From: an uncultured Holophagaceae bacterium
Lineage (GTDB): Bacteria > Acidobacteriota > Holophagae > Holophagales > Holophagaceae
Assembly: GCA_903919165.1 (NCBI GenBank)
Contig: CAIXHJ010000088.1
Location: forward strand, 1-5,138
Length of the DNA stretch: 5,138 bases
Direction: 5' to 3'
Each line of letters begins with the position of its first letter. Position 1 is the first letter of the stretch. The position numbers and the translations under genes are program-made. The notes under the pieces were generated by a model. The model saw only the letters and a program-made list of their open reading frames with translations. It did no database searches and was not told the DNA's origin. Positions 1 through 4,751 of the stretch are shown piece after piece.

Positions 1-1
1 C

Positions 2-391
2 CACGACCTCGTCACCGCCCTGGCCTGGATCCGAGAGAACAAGAAGACCGACGACAAGGAACGCCTGGCCCGGATCAAAGCCGATGACGCCCAGCTTGAC
101 CTGGACTTGAAGCTGCACTCGCTGATGCGGGTGTCCGAGGCCACCAAGGTCTGGGAGGGCGCCTGCGCGTCCATGCGGGGCCGGCTCCTGTCGGTGCCCA
201 CCACAGCCCAGACCAGGCTCGGCCTGACCGTCGCCCAGGTGCAGGAGCTTACCGGGCTCGTCCACGAGGCGCTGGAGGTGCTCTCGGGCCGGATGGATGC
301 CCCGCCGGAAGACCCCGAGGAAGAGGAACCCGAAGAGAAGCCACGCCCTGCCGGGCACAAGAAGCCCGGTCGCCCAAGGAGAGAGCATTGA
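2..391 (+). CDS. Terminase small subunit, Nu1-like, 3' part (5' end outside window)
   Basis: The reading frame is open from the left edge to TGA at 389-391, giving 129 residues with no start in sight. An internal TTG at 107 could be read as a start, but the homologous-looking part begins earlier, so I treat the gene as cut by the window. The window starts near a 'DLVTALAWI' segment, followed by a charged helix (ERLARIKADDAQLDLDLK, about 20-37) and then VSEATKVWEGACASMRGRLL (about 44-63). This order resembles the middle and C-terminal part of phage Nu1/DUF1441-type small terminases, in which a 'LVPxxEVxxxW...LxxLP' block follows the DNA-binding N-terminus. Small terminases bind the packaging site and load the large terminase on phage DNA. 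The C-terminus is an acidic stretch (EDPEEEEPEE, 103-112) followed by a basic GRPRR tail. The N-terminal helix-turn-helix is not in the window, so the call rests on pattern memory alone. Confidence 0.65.
   Translation, partial: HDLVTALAWIRENKKTDDKERLARIKADDAQLDLDLKLHSLMRVSEATKVWEGACASMRGRLLSVPTTAQTRLGLTVAQVQELTGLVHEALEVLSGRMDAPPEDPEEEEPEEKPRPAGHKKPGRPRREH
376..383 (+). promoter_or_regulatory. Ribosome binding site for the TTG-started gene at 388
   Basis: AAGGAGAG ends four bases before TTG (core AGGAG 377-381, six bases from the start). It decides the non-standard TTG start and the four-base overlap with the upstream gene. Confidence 0.75.
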
Positions 392-690
392 AGCGCGATC
401 CGATTGAGATTCTGGTAGACCACCAGACCCGCGCCTTGGTGGAGCACGGTGTTCCCGCCGAGCTAGCCCGGGTTGAAGCCGAGCGTAGGGTAGGGGAGGT
501 CCTCGCGGAGATGAACCGCATCGGCCTGGCGGATGTCTATGTCGGCGTGGCGATTCGGCGGGCTCGGGTTTATCAGATGAGGTCGAGCGGGATGAGCGCA
601 CTCGAAGTGCGGGGCATCCTAGGCATTCGCGCCACCCAGGTGTTTGAGGACTATCGAGCGGAACTGAGCCGAAGACGGACCCACGCATAA
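388..690 (+). CDS. Small protein with possible C-terminal helix-turn-helix (Mor/C-like?)
   Basis: This 100-residue protein starts at TTG 388, overlapping the upstream stop by four bases (TTGA). AAGGAGAG at 376-383 gives a good ribosome binding site, which supports the start. The N-terminal half (about 10-45) is predicted to be helical and is rich in Glu, Arg and Ala. Residues 49-90 contain DVYVGVAIRRARVYQMRSSG and then SALEVRGILGIRATQVFEDY. The second segment has the spacing of a helix-turn-helix (helix, Gly-Ile turn, recognition helix). The layout loosely resembles the C-terminal domain of Mor/C transcription activators of Mu-like phages, which carry a similar 'YVP...IR' segment before the helix-turn-helix. 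That link is an inference by eye. The protein could equally be a packaging accessory or an unnamed late protein. It ends two bases before a hairpin. Confidence 0.7.
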   Translation: MKRDPIEILVDHQTRALVEHGVPAELARVEAERRVGEVLAEMNRIGLADVYVGVAIRRARVYQMRSSGMSALEVRGILGIRATQVFEDYRAELSRRRTHA

Positions 691-717
691 GCGGCATTCG
701 GAAGTAGCGAATGCCGT
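691..717 (+). repeat. Intergenic hairpin with 9-bp perfect stem
   Basis: CGGCATTCG (692-700) and CGAATGCCG (708-716) are exact inverted copies around the seven-base loop GAAGTAG. A G-T wobble at 691/717 can extend the stem to ten pairs. It begins directly after the TAA stop at 688-690. No T-tract follows (AAGGGGACTC), so it is not a standard intrinsic terminator. It could stabilise the 3' end of the upstream message, mark a processing site or act as a weak terminator. Confidence 0.7.
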
Positions 718-730
718 AAGGGGACTCTGA

Positions 731-749
731 CACGGGAGAACTGCCCGTG
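731..749 (+). promoter_or_regulatory. Small hairpin covering the endolysin SD and start codon
   Basis: CACGGG (731-736) can pair perfectly with CCCGTG (744-749) around the seven-base loop AGAACTG. The right arm includes the GTG start codon (747-749). The left arm includes the GGG of the only good Shine-Dalgarno candidate, GGGAG (734-738, eight bases from GTG). Folding would hide both parts of the initiation site, so endolysin translation may be held down. The pairing is directly visible; its regulatory effect is inferred. Confidence 0.5.
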
Positions 750-1247
750 GCCGACTTCGATCTGGCGTTGCCGTATGTCCTTTCCTGGGAGGGAGGCTAC
801 TCCGACCAGAGTGCGGATCGCGGTGGCCCTACCAATTTCGGCATCACCGAAGAGACGGCCCGCGCCAGCGGCTACTCCGGCGACATGCGGGGCTTCACAA
901 AAGAGCATGCCGCTGAAATCTACCGTCGGAAATACTGGCGGTTCGCCGCTCTCGACGACCAGCGTGTTGCCACCAAGATTTTCGACATGGTCGTCAATTT
1001 CGGCCCCGGCCACGCGATCCGCATCGTGCAGGAGGCGCTGAACGGGATTGACGCGGGCCTGTCGGTGGACGGCGCCTACGGCCCGAGGACTGAGAACACG
1101 ATCAACGCGGTGCAGCCGGGCAAGATGTTGGATCTGCTGGTGCAGGACTGCATCGACCACTACACCGCCATCGTCCATCGTGACCCGACCCAGGCGGTCT
1201 TCTTGAAGGGCTGGCTCCGGCGTGCCCAGGCGGTGCCCAATGCGTGA
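747..1247 (+). CDS. Endolysin, GH108 N-acetylmuramidase with PG_binding_3 domain
   Basis: This 166-residue enzyme would cleave the glycan strands of peptidoglycan at the end of infection. The N-terminal region shows the GH108 signature: SWEGGYSD (13-20) with the likely catalytic Glu15, then ADRGGPTNFGIT (23-34). A conserved 'DMVVNFGPGHA' segment (80-90) follows. The C-terminal part fits PG_binding_3: VDGAYGPRTENTINAV (107-122) and a closing FLKGWLRRA (152-160). The length is close to usual for the family (about 160-190). There is no signal peptide or membrane segment, so the enzyme should collect in the cytoplasm and need a holin to reach the wall. The GTG start is preceded by GGGAG at 734-738 and lies within a hairpin. 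The gene overlaps the probable holin gene by eight bases. GH108 endolysins are typical of phages of Gram-negative hosts. Confidence 0.92.
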   Translation: MADFDLALPYVLSWEGGYSDQSADRGGPTNFGITEETARASGYSGDMRGFTKEHAAEIYRRKYWRFAALDDQRVATKIFDMVVNFGPGHAIRIVQEALNGIDAGLSVDGAYGPRTENTINAVQPGKMLDLLVQDCIDHYTAIVHRDPTQAVFLKGWLRRAQAVPNA

Positions 1248-1494
1248 GTGGATCTCCAAGCTCATCCGCACGGATTGTCCAGAGGACCCGAAGCGGTTGC
1301 TCCTCCTGCTCTCCGGCTGCGCTCTGATCATCGGTTTTCTCTCCCTGGCGATCCCTGCGGGGATCCACATCCACAAGCACGGCGACATCGGTAGTGGGGC
1401 CGTCGGCGCCCTGATTTGCACGGCGGGTCCACTCGCGGGCCTGGCCGGGTACGCCCACAAGAAACCTGACGACCCCTCACCCTCACAGGAGTAA
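1240..1494 (+). CDS. Probable holin, two transmembrane helices
   Basis: This 84-residue protein has a charged N-terminus (MREWISKLIR...DPKR), a hydrophobic segment at about 20-42 (LLLLLSGCALIIGFLSLAI), a short polar loop (HIHKHGD, 43-49), a second hydrophobic segment at about 50-72 and a polar tail (HKKPDDPSPSQE). Two helices, small size and a position directly after an endolysin fit a class II-type holin, which forms membrane lesions that release the endolysin. I recognise no specific holin family. The ATG at 1240 overlaps the endolysin stop by eight bases; only a weak AGG (1228-1230) precedes it, so translation is probably coupled to the endolysin. A GTG at 1222 in the same frame would add six residues but has a poorly spaced GAAGGG. 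Another small phage membrane protein, such as an antiholin or a holin-associated protein, remains possible. Confidence 0.75.
   Translation: MREWISKLIRTDCPEDPKRLLLLLSGCALIIGFLSLAIPAGIHIHKHGDIGSGAVGALICTAGPLAGLAGYAHKKPDDPSPSQE
1487..1491 (+). promoter_or_regulatory. Ribosome binding site next to the upstream stop codon
   Basis: AGGAG lies directly before the TAA stop of the probable holin (1492-1494) and six bases before ATG 1498. Ribosomes finishing the holin gene would end on this site, which suggests coupled initiation. Confidence 0.75.
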
Positions 1495-1497
1495 GAC

Positions 1498-1953
1498 ATG
1501 GCTGCCCCCGGCCCAGTAGTAATGACGCAAGCCTTCCGCCAGTACATCGGCGACGCCACCGATATTCTCGGGCAGGCCACCTATAAGTGCCGCCTGCTCA
1601 CCAGCGCCTGGACGCCCGTGCCGAGCACGAATGCCGTGTGGGCCGACATCAGCGCGAACGAAGTCAGCAACGCCAACGGCTACACGACCGGCGGTGTGAC
1701 CATGACCGGCACCAGCTTCACCCAGACGGGTGGCGTCGGCAAGTTCGCGGGTGTGGTCCCCGCGTGGACGGCCTCCGGCGTTGGCATCACGGCCCGCTAC
1801 GCCGTGATGTGCGCGAGCGGCACCTTCAACGGCCATGTCGATCCCATCGTCGGCTACTTCCTGCTGGACAGCACCCCGGCGGATGTCGTCACGGCGAGCG
1901 GCAATCAGCTTCAGCTCAATCAGCCTGGCGGCGGATGGCTCACCGTCACCTAG
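1498..1953 (+). CDS. Probable phage virion structural protein
   Basis: This 151-residue protein has no signal peptide or membrane helix and is rich in Gly, Thr, Val and Ala, consistent with a beta-structured virion protein. The order of motifs is a 'TYKCRLLTSAWTP' segment (28-40), WADISANEVSNANGYTTGGV (48-67), a Phe-containing strand near 83, an 'ARYAVMCASGTF' strand (99-110), IVGYFLLDSTPADV (117-130) and a C-terminal GNQLQLNQPGGGW (135-147). This pattern recalls small phage proteins of the form 'VALV...D.SANEVSGTGYTAGGV...W...ARYAVLYD...LIGY...D.G..V.SS.G.F.I.W', often encoded next to tail or fibre genes and annotated only as structural or hypothetical. The precise role (tail, collar, head decoration) is not known to me. 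AGGAG at 1487-1491 supports the ATG. The TAG stop lies inside the next gene's ribosome binding site. Confidence 0.8.
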   Translation: MAAPGPVVMTQAFRQYIGDATDILGQATYKCRLLTSAWTPVPSTNAVWADISANEVSNANGYTTGGVTMTGTSFTQTGGVGKFAGVVPAWTASGVGITARYAVMCASGTFNGHVDPIVGYFLLDSTPADVVTASGNQLQLNQPGGGWLTVT

Positions 1954-1956
1954 GAG
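1951..1956 (+). promoter_or_regulatory. Ribosome binding site overlapping the stop codon, for the GTG-started fibre gene
   Basis: TAGGAG contains both the TAG stop (1951-1953) of the upstream gene and the AGGAG core (1952-1956), six bases before GTG 1963. It decides the GTG start of the fibre gene and implies coupled translation. Confidence 0.75.
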
Positions 1957-1962
1957 TGAACC

Positions 1963-4419
1963 GTGGCCGTCCAGCTATTCGCGAACAACATCAGCACCAC
2001 TCTGTCCAGTGCCATCACCAGCACTGGACAGACCTCGTTCAGCCTTGCGAGTAGCACGGGAGTTCCGACTCCTTCGGGCGGCTCCTACTTCTACGGAACC
2101 GTTTCCGATTCCGCAGAAACCATCTGGGAGGTCGTGAAGGTCACGGCGAACTCCAGCGGCACGCTAACGGTAGCTCGGGCGCAAGACGGCACCACGGCGC
2201 AGGCTTCCTGGCCGGTCGGTTCCATTTTCAGCATCCGACAGTCCGCGCAGATGTTCCGTGATTTCAGCGATGTGGGGCTGAACCTGAATCCGGTGGCCAA
2301 TCCCACGACGGGCAGCGCGGCTATCGTTCTGGCGGCGGGAAACCTAGGCTCGGGCGCCTACAACTATCTTGTCACTTTCATCACACCATCAGGCGAAACG
2401 AACTGCTATAACATCGGCACGGTCACCACGGACGGCACTCACCAGCAGGTCCAGGTGACAATCCCCGTGTCCACAGACTACCGCGTGACGGGGCGTAAGC
2501 TCTACCGCACGGTGGTCGGCGGAGCGAATTACAACGCCAAATATTTGGCGACTGTCTCGGACAATACGACTACGGGATACACCGACAACATCGCGGACGG
2601 CTCGCTGGGCGCAGGCGGGGGCTGGTATCAGGCCAACACCACGATCAGCCACATTTCTCTCTTCGGTGTGCGAACTTTCATGGTTGACGCGAACGCCACC
2701 TATCTGGGGCAGGGTGCGGGCGTCTCCATAACCAGCGGCGGACAAAACACCTTCTTGGGCTATAACGCCGGGACGGCTACTGCCGACGGGCAGAACAACA
2801 CTTTCGTTGGGGCTAGCGCGGGTCAAGCGAATACTTCGGGGACCTCCAACACCTACATCGGTTGGAGTGTGGCGAGCGCCATCACGACAGGGAATTACAA
2901 TGTTTTTGGGGGATACCAGTGCGGGGCTGCGCTAACTGGATCCAGCGGAAATAATGTGGGGCTTGGGTGGCAATGTCTCTATGTCTCTGGGGCATACAAC
3001 TACAACACCGCGATAGGGAATAAGGCCGGTAACGCTGCTGCTGGAAGCAACGGCGTCTTCCTGGGGAACATGGCCGGTGCTTACGAAACTTCCGGATCCG
3101 CGCTTTACATTGACGGCCTCGACCGCACCAACAACGCCACGGGCAAGACGAACTCCCTGATCTACGGTGTGATGAATGCCACCCCCGCCAGCCAGACCCT
3201 CCAACTCGGCGGCGGCGGTGTAGTCACGGTCAACGGCACGCAGGCTTCCAGTTCCACCACCACGGGTGCGCTTGTTGTATCCGGCGGGCTCGGCATCGCG
3301 GGCGCCGTCTACATCGGCGGGACCTCGATCCTCGCGGGCGCGGCCGTCTTCAACTCCACGATCAACAAGATCACCCTGACGGCTCCCGCGACGGCGGCAA
3401 CGCTAACGCTGGCAAACAACTCCACGCTCACTACGAGCGGCGCCTATGTCTGGCAGTTCACGGTTCCCGGCGCATTCGCCTACACCCTTCCTGGGCAGAC
3501 GGACACACTCGCGGGCCTGGGCGGCACAAACACCTGGAGTGCAGCGCAGACCTTCTCCAGCACCATCAACAAGGTCACTATTACCGCACCCACTACGAGT
3601 GCCACGCTGACCCTGGTGACGGGTTCCACCTTGGCGACTGCGGGCGCTTTCGTCTTGACGCTGACCACTACGGTGGCGAGCACGCCCACCTTCCCCTCGG
3701 GCGCGGGCACGCTGACCTACCTCGCGGGTGCGAACACCTGGACCGGGGCGCAGACCTTCAACACAGCGGTGGCTACTTTCGCGCTCACTGATGTCCATAC
3801 GCTGGGGGCGACCCTCACCGCTTCGGCTGCGGTTGCTACGGCTGGCTACATCGGCCAGGACAGCACGCAGAAGGCGCTGGGGACCTATCAGAACGGCATC
3901 AAGCAGATGGCGGTAGGCTGCATCTTCACGCAGACGGCCACTGGCACCAATGGCGCGAACACGGCCGTCACGAACATCCTGGGCACGGGCGTTGGAACGG
4001 CAGTCCTCCCCGCCTCTTGGACCCTGATCGGCAAGACGATCCGCGTTAGGGCGTGGGGCACGGTCACCACCGCAGCGGCCCCCGGCACAACGATCATCAG
4101 CCTCTACTTCAACGCTGGAACGCCGGTCACCCTCGTCGCTTCGCCGTCCATGACGCTGCTCGCGTCGATGACGAATATGCCCTTCCTGATCGAGCTTGAC
4201 GCCATCGTCCGCACCACCACCACGATCATCACGGGCGGTCAGATCGTCTTCCCCAACTCCACGACGGGCGTCACTTCCACCGTCATTCCCGTAGGGCAGG
4301 CTGCGGTGGCTACGGTAGTCGCGGCTACCTCCTACACGATCAATGTCAGCGCCACCAATGGCACCGCGTCGGGGACGGTCTACACGACGCAGGGCTCCAG
4401 CATCGAAATTCTCAACTAG
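1963..4419 (+). CDS. Modular tail fibre with YadA-head-like repeats
   Basis: This 818-residue protein is very rich in Thr, Ala, Gly, Ser and Asn, as expected for a fibrous virion protein that binds the host surface. The visible modules are as follows. (1) Residues 1-100: an N-terminal domain with IWEVVKVTANSSGTLTVARA (54-73) and DGTTAQASWPVGSIFSIR (75-92), a pattern common in phage fibre attachment regions. (2) About 111-216: an Fn3-like beta domain (AYNYLVTFITPSGETN, RKLYRT, TTTGYTDN). (3) 245-380: eight repeats of 16-18 residues of the form NTxhGxxAG, like the YadA head beta-roll. (4) 465-600: two 68-residue repeats. (5) About 630-818: a C-terminal beta-rich domain (QNGIKQMAVG, LIGKTIRVRAWGTVTT). 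I see no S74 intramolecular chaperone domain and no enzyme motif. The protein probably forms trimers, by analogy with YadA and other fibres. GTG 1963 is supported by TAGGAG at 1951-1956. Confidence 0.85.
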   Translation: MAVQLFANNISTTLSSAITSTGQTSFSLASSTGVPTPSGGSYFYGTVSDSAETIWEVVKVTANSSGTLTVARAQDGTTAQASWPVGSIFSIRQSAQMFRDFSDVGLNLNPVANPTTGSAAIVLAAGNLGSGAYNYLVTFITPSGETNCYNIGTVTTDGTHQQVQVTIPVSTDYRVTGRKLYRTVVGGANYNAKYLATVSDNTTTGYTDNIADGSLGAGGGWYQANTTISHISLFGVRTFMVDANATYLGQGAGVSITSGGQNTFLGYNAGTATADGQNNTFVGASAGQANTSGTSNTYIGWSVASAITTGNYNVFGGYQCGAALTGSSGNNVGLGWQCLYVSGAYNYNTAIGNKAGNAAAGSNGVFLGNMAGAYETSGSALYIDGLDRTNNATGKTNSLIYGVMNATPASQTLQLGGGGVVTVNGTQASSSTTTGALVVSGGLGIAGAVYIGGTSILAGAAVFNSTINKITLTAPATAATLTLANNSTLTTSGAYVWQFTVPGAFAYTLPGQTDTLAGLGGTNTWSAAQTFSSTINKVTITAPTTSATLTLVTGSTLATAGAFVLTLTTTVASTPTFPSGAGTLTYLAGANTWTGAQTFNTAVATFALTDVHTLGATLTASAAVATAGYIGQDSTQKALGTYQNGIKQMAVGCIFTQTATGTNGANTAVTNILGTGVGTAVLPASWTLIGKTIRVRAWGTVTTAAAPGTTIISLYFNAGTPVTLVASPSMTLLASMTNMPFLIELDAIVRTTTTIITGGQIVFPNSTTGVTSTVIPVGQAAVATVVAATSYTINVSATNGTASGTVYTTQGSSIEILN
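2001..2032 (+). repeat. Perfect 12-bp inverted repeat inside the fibre gene
   Basis: TCTGTCCAGTGC (2001-2012) and GCACTGGACAGA (2021-2032) are exact reverse complements around the loop CATCACCA. The hairpin starts 38 bases after the first base of the fibre start codon and covers codons for about residues 13-24. No T-tract follows. It may be an RNA structure affecting the fibre message or a protein-binding dyad. Confidence 0.75.
2535..2550. repeat. Perfect 16-bp palindrome inside the fibre gene
   Basis: CGCCAAATATTTGGCG equals its own reverse complement. It has GC-rich ends and an AT-rich centre, like many dimeric operator sites, but it lies within coding sequence (residues NAKYLA of the Fn3-like domain), and no function is shown. 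Confidence 0.6.
2695..3102 (+). repeat. Eight YadA-head-like coding repeats (about 17 residues each)
   Basis: The repeats begin at fibre residues 245 (ATYLGQGAG), 262 (NTFLGYNAG), 279 (NTFVGASAG), 296 (NTYIGWSVA), 313 (NVFGGYQCG), 331 (NVGLGWQCL), 348 (NTAIGNKAG) and 364 (GVFLGNMAG). Five of the eight are exactly 17 residues from start to next start; the fifth is 18 and the seventh 16. Regular spacing of Asn-Thr-hydrophobic-Gly recalls the left-handed parallel beta-roll of YadA-type adhesin heads and of some phage fibres. Hand-counted G+C for 2881-3060 is 53%, against 72% for 3301-3360, so the block differs from its neighbour in composition. Confidence 0.8.
3355..3762 (+). repeat. Two tandem 68-residue (204-base) coding repeats in the fibre
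   Basis: Unit 1 is 3355-3558 (residues 465-532) and unit 2 is 3559-3762 (533-600). Both start with STINK followed by xTxTAPxTxATLTL and end near NTWxxAQTF; the distances STINK to STINK and NTW to NTW are both exactly 68 residues. The third position of most shared codons differs, so the duplication is old or was inherited with the module. A degenerate continuation (TAVATFALTD) follows unit 2. Confidence 0.8.
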
Positions 4420-4423
4420 GAGG
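4418..4423 (+). promoter_or_regulatory. Strong ribosome binding site overlapping the fibre stop codon
   Basis: AGGAGG shares bases with the TAG stop of the fibre (4417-4419) and lies four bases before ATG 4428. It is the best Shine-Dalgarno match in the window. Confidence 0.8.
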
Positions 4424-4427
4424 CGCC

Positions 4428-4751
4428 ATGGCCGATCTCTGGAACCAAGCCACCACGACCGGGTATCTCCGATCCTTCCGCATCGAGATCGACAACCCGC
4501 TCAACGGCACGCCGTCCATCGCTGTTCACAACGAGCAGGTGTTCCTGGACGCGAACGGCGCCCCCATCGCCAATGTGCAGGCGGGCTCCTGGCGCGTGAC
4601 GCAGGACCAGGCCGCCGTCGATCCAGTGATTGGCCCCCTGGCCTACACTCTCCAGACTACGCTCCTGGCGATCACGCAGGCACTCTACGAGGCCAGTATC
4701 GCTCCACCCCCGGTCCCGGCCCCGGCCCCGGCTCCTGATCCTGTGCCGTGA
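4428..4751 (+). CDS. Hypothetical virion-cassette protein with Pro-Ala tail
   Basis: This 107-residue protein has no signal peptide or membrane segment that I can see. Residues 1-60 look beta-rich (YLRSFRIEIDNPLNG, PSIAVHNEQVFLDANGAPIA, GSWRVTQDQ). Residues about 68-92 (GPLAYTLQTTLLAITQALYEA) look like an amphipathic helix. The protein ends in a Pro-rich tail (PPPVPAPAPAPDPVP) encoded by a hexanucleotide repeat. I do not recognise the family. Its place between a large fibre and another probable receptor-binding gene suggests a fibre connector, a fibre-assembly chaperone or a small baseplate part, but this is only context. The ATG has a strong AGGAGG at 4418-4423. The TGA stop overlaps the next gene's likely GTG start. 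Confidence 0.75.
   Translation: MADLWNQATTTGYLRSFRIEIDNPLNGTPSIAVHNEQVFLDANGAPIANVQAGSWRVTQDQAAVDPVIGPLAYTLQTTLLAITQALYEASIAPPPVPAPAPAPDPVP
4711..4734 (+). repeat. Hexanucleotide tandem repeat encoding the Pro-Ala tail
   Basis: There are four six-base units (CGGTCC, CGGCCC, CGGCCC, CGGCTC). The reading frame makes them alternate Pro with Val or Ala. Such a repeat could change length by slippage in six-base steps without breaking the frame. Confidence 0.6.

Noticed and set aside
351..369. Hairpin CCGGGC/GCCCGG with a 7-base loop near the end of the first gene
   Set aside because: Six G-C pairs are common by chance in coding DNA of this composition; it leaves the nearby ribosome binding site free, so no role is evident.
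107..391. TTG 107 as the true start of the first gene
   Set aside because: The frame is open to the left edge and the residues before it fit the Nu1-like pattern; no good ribosome binding site precedes TTG 107.
1222..1494. GTG 1222 as start of the probable holin
   Set aside because: It adds only six residues, has a poorly spaced ribosome binding site (GAAGGG, 11 bases away) and needs a longer overlap; ATG 1240 is simpler.
651..1580. A 309-residue open frame on the minus strand
   Set aside because: It lies opposite the endolysin and probable holin, which have clear motifs and ribosome binding sites. Its composition (Arg, Ala, Gly, Pro rich) is typical of antisense reading in high-GC DNA.
1587..2054. 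A 155-residue + strand frame crossing the structural gene and fibre start
   Set aside because: The translation is an Arg/His/Gln-rich string typical of a shifted frame, and it crosses a well-supported gene junction.
2389..2826. A minus-strand frame opposite the fibre gene
   Set aside because: It has no recognisable motif and sits opposite an uninterrupted 818-codon gene with clear domains.
2695..3102. CRISPR-like array
   Set aside because: The periodicity is at protein level in an open reading frame; the DNA units are not identical and there are no unique spacers.
1963..4419. Diversity-generating retroelement target in the fibre
   Set aside because: I saw no reverse transcriptase, no template/variable repeat pair and no typical C-terminal variable lectin signature in the window.
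4343..4738. A 131-residue + strand frame over the fibre end and the next gene
   Set aside because: It is Arg/Pro/His rich, runs out of frame over two supported genes and ignores the strong AGGAGG/ATG start at 4418-4430.
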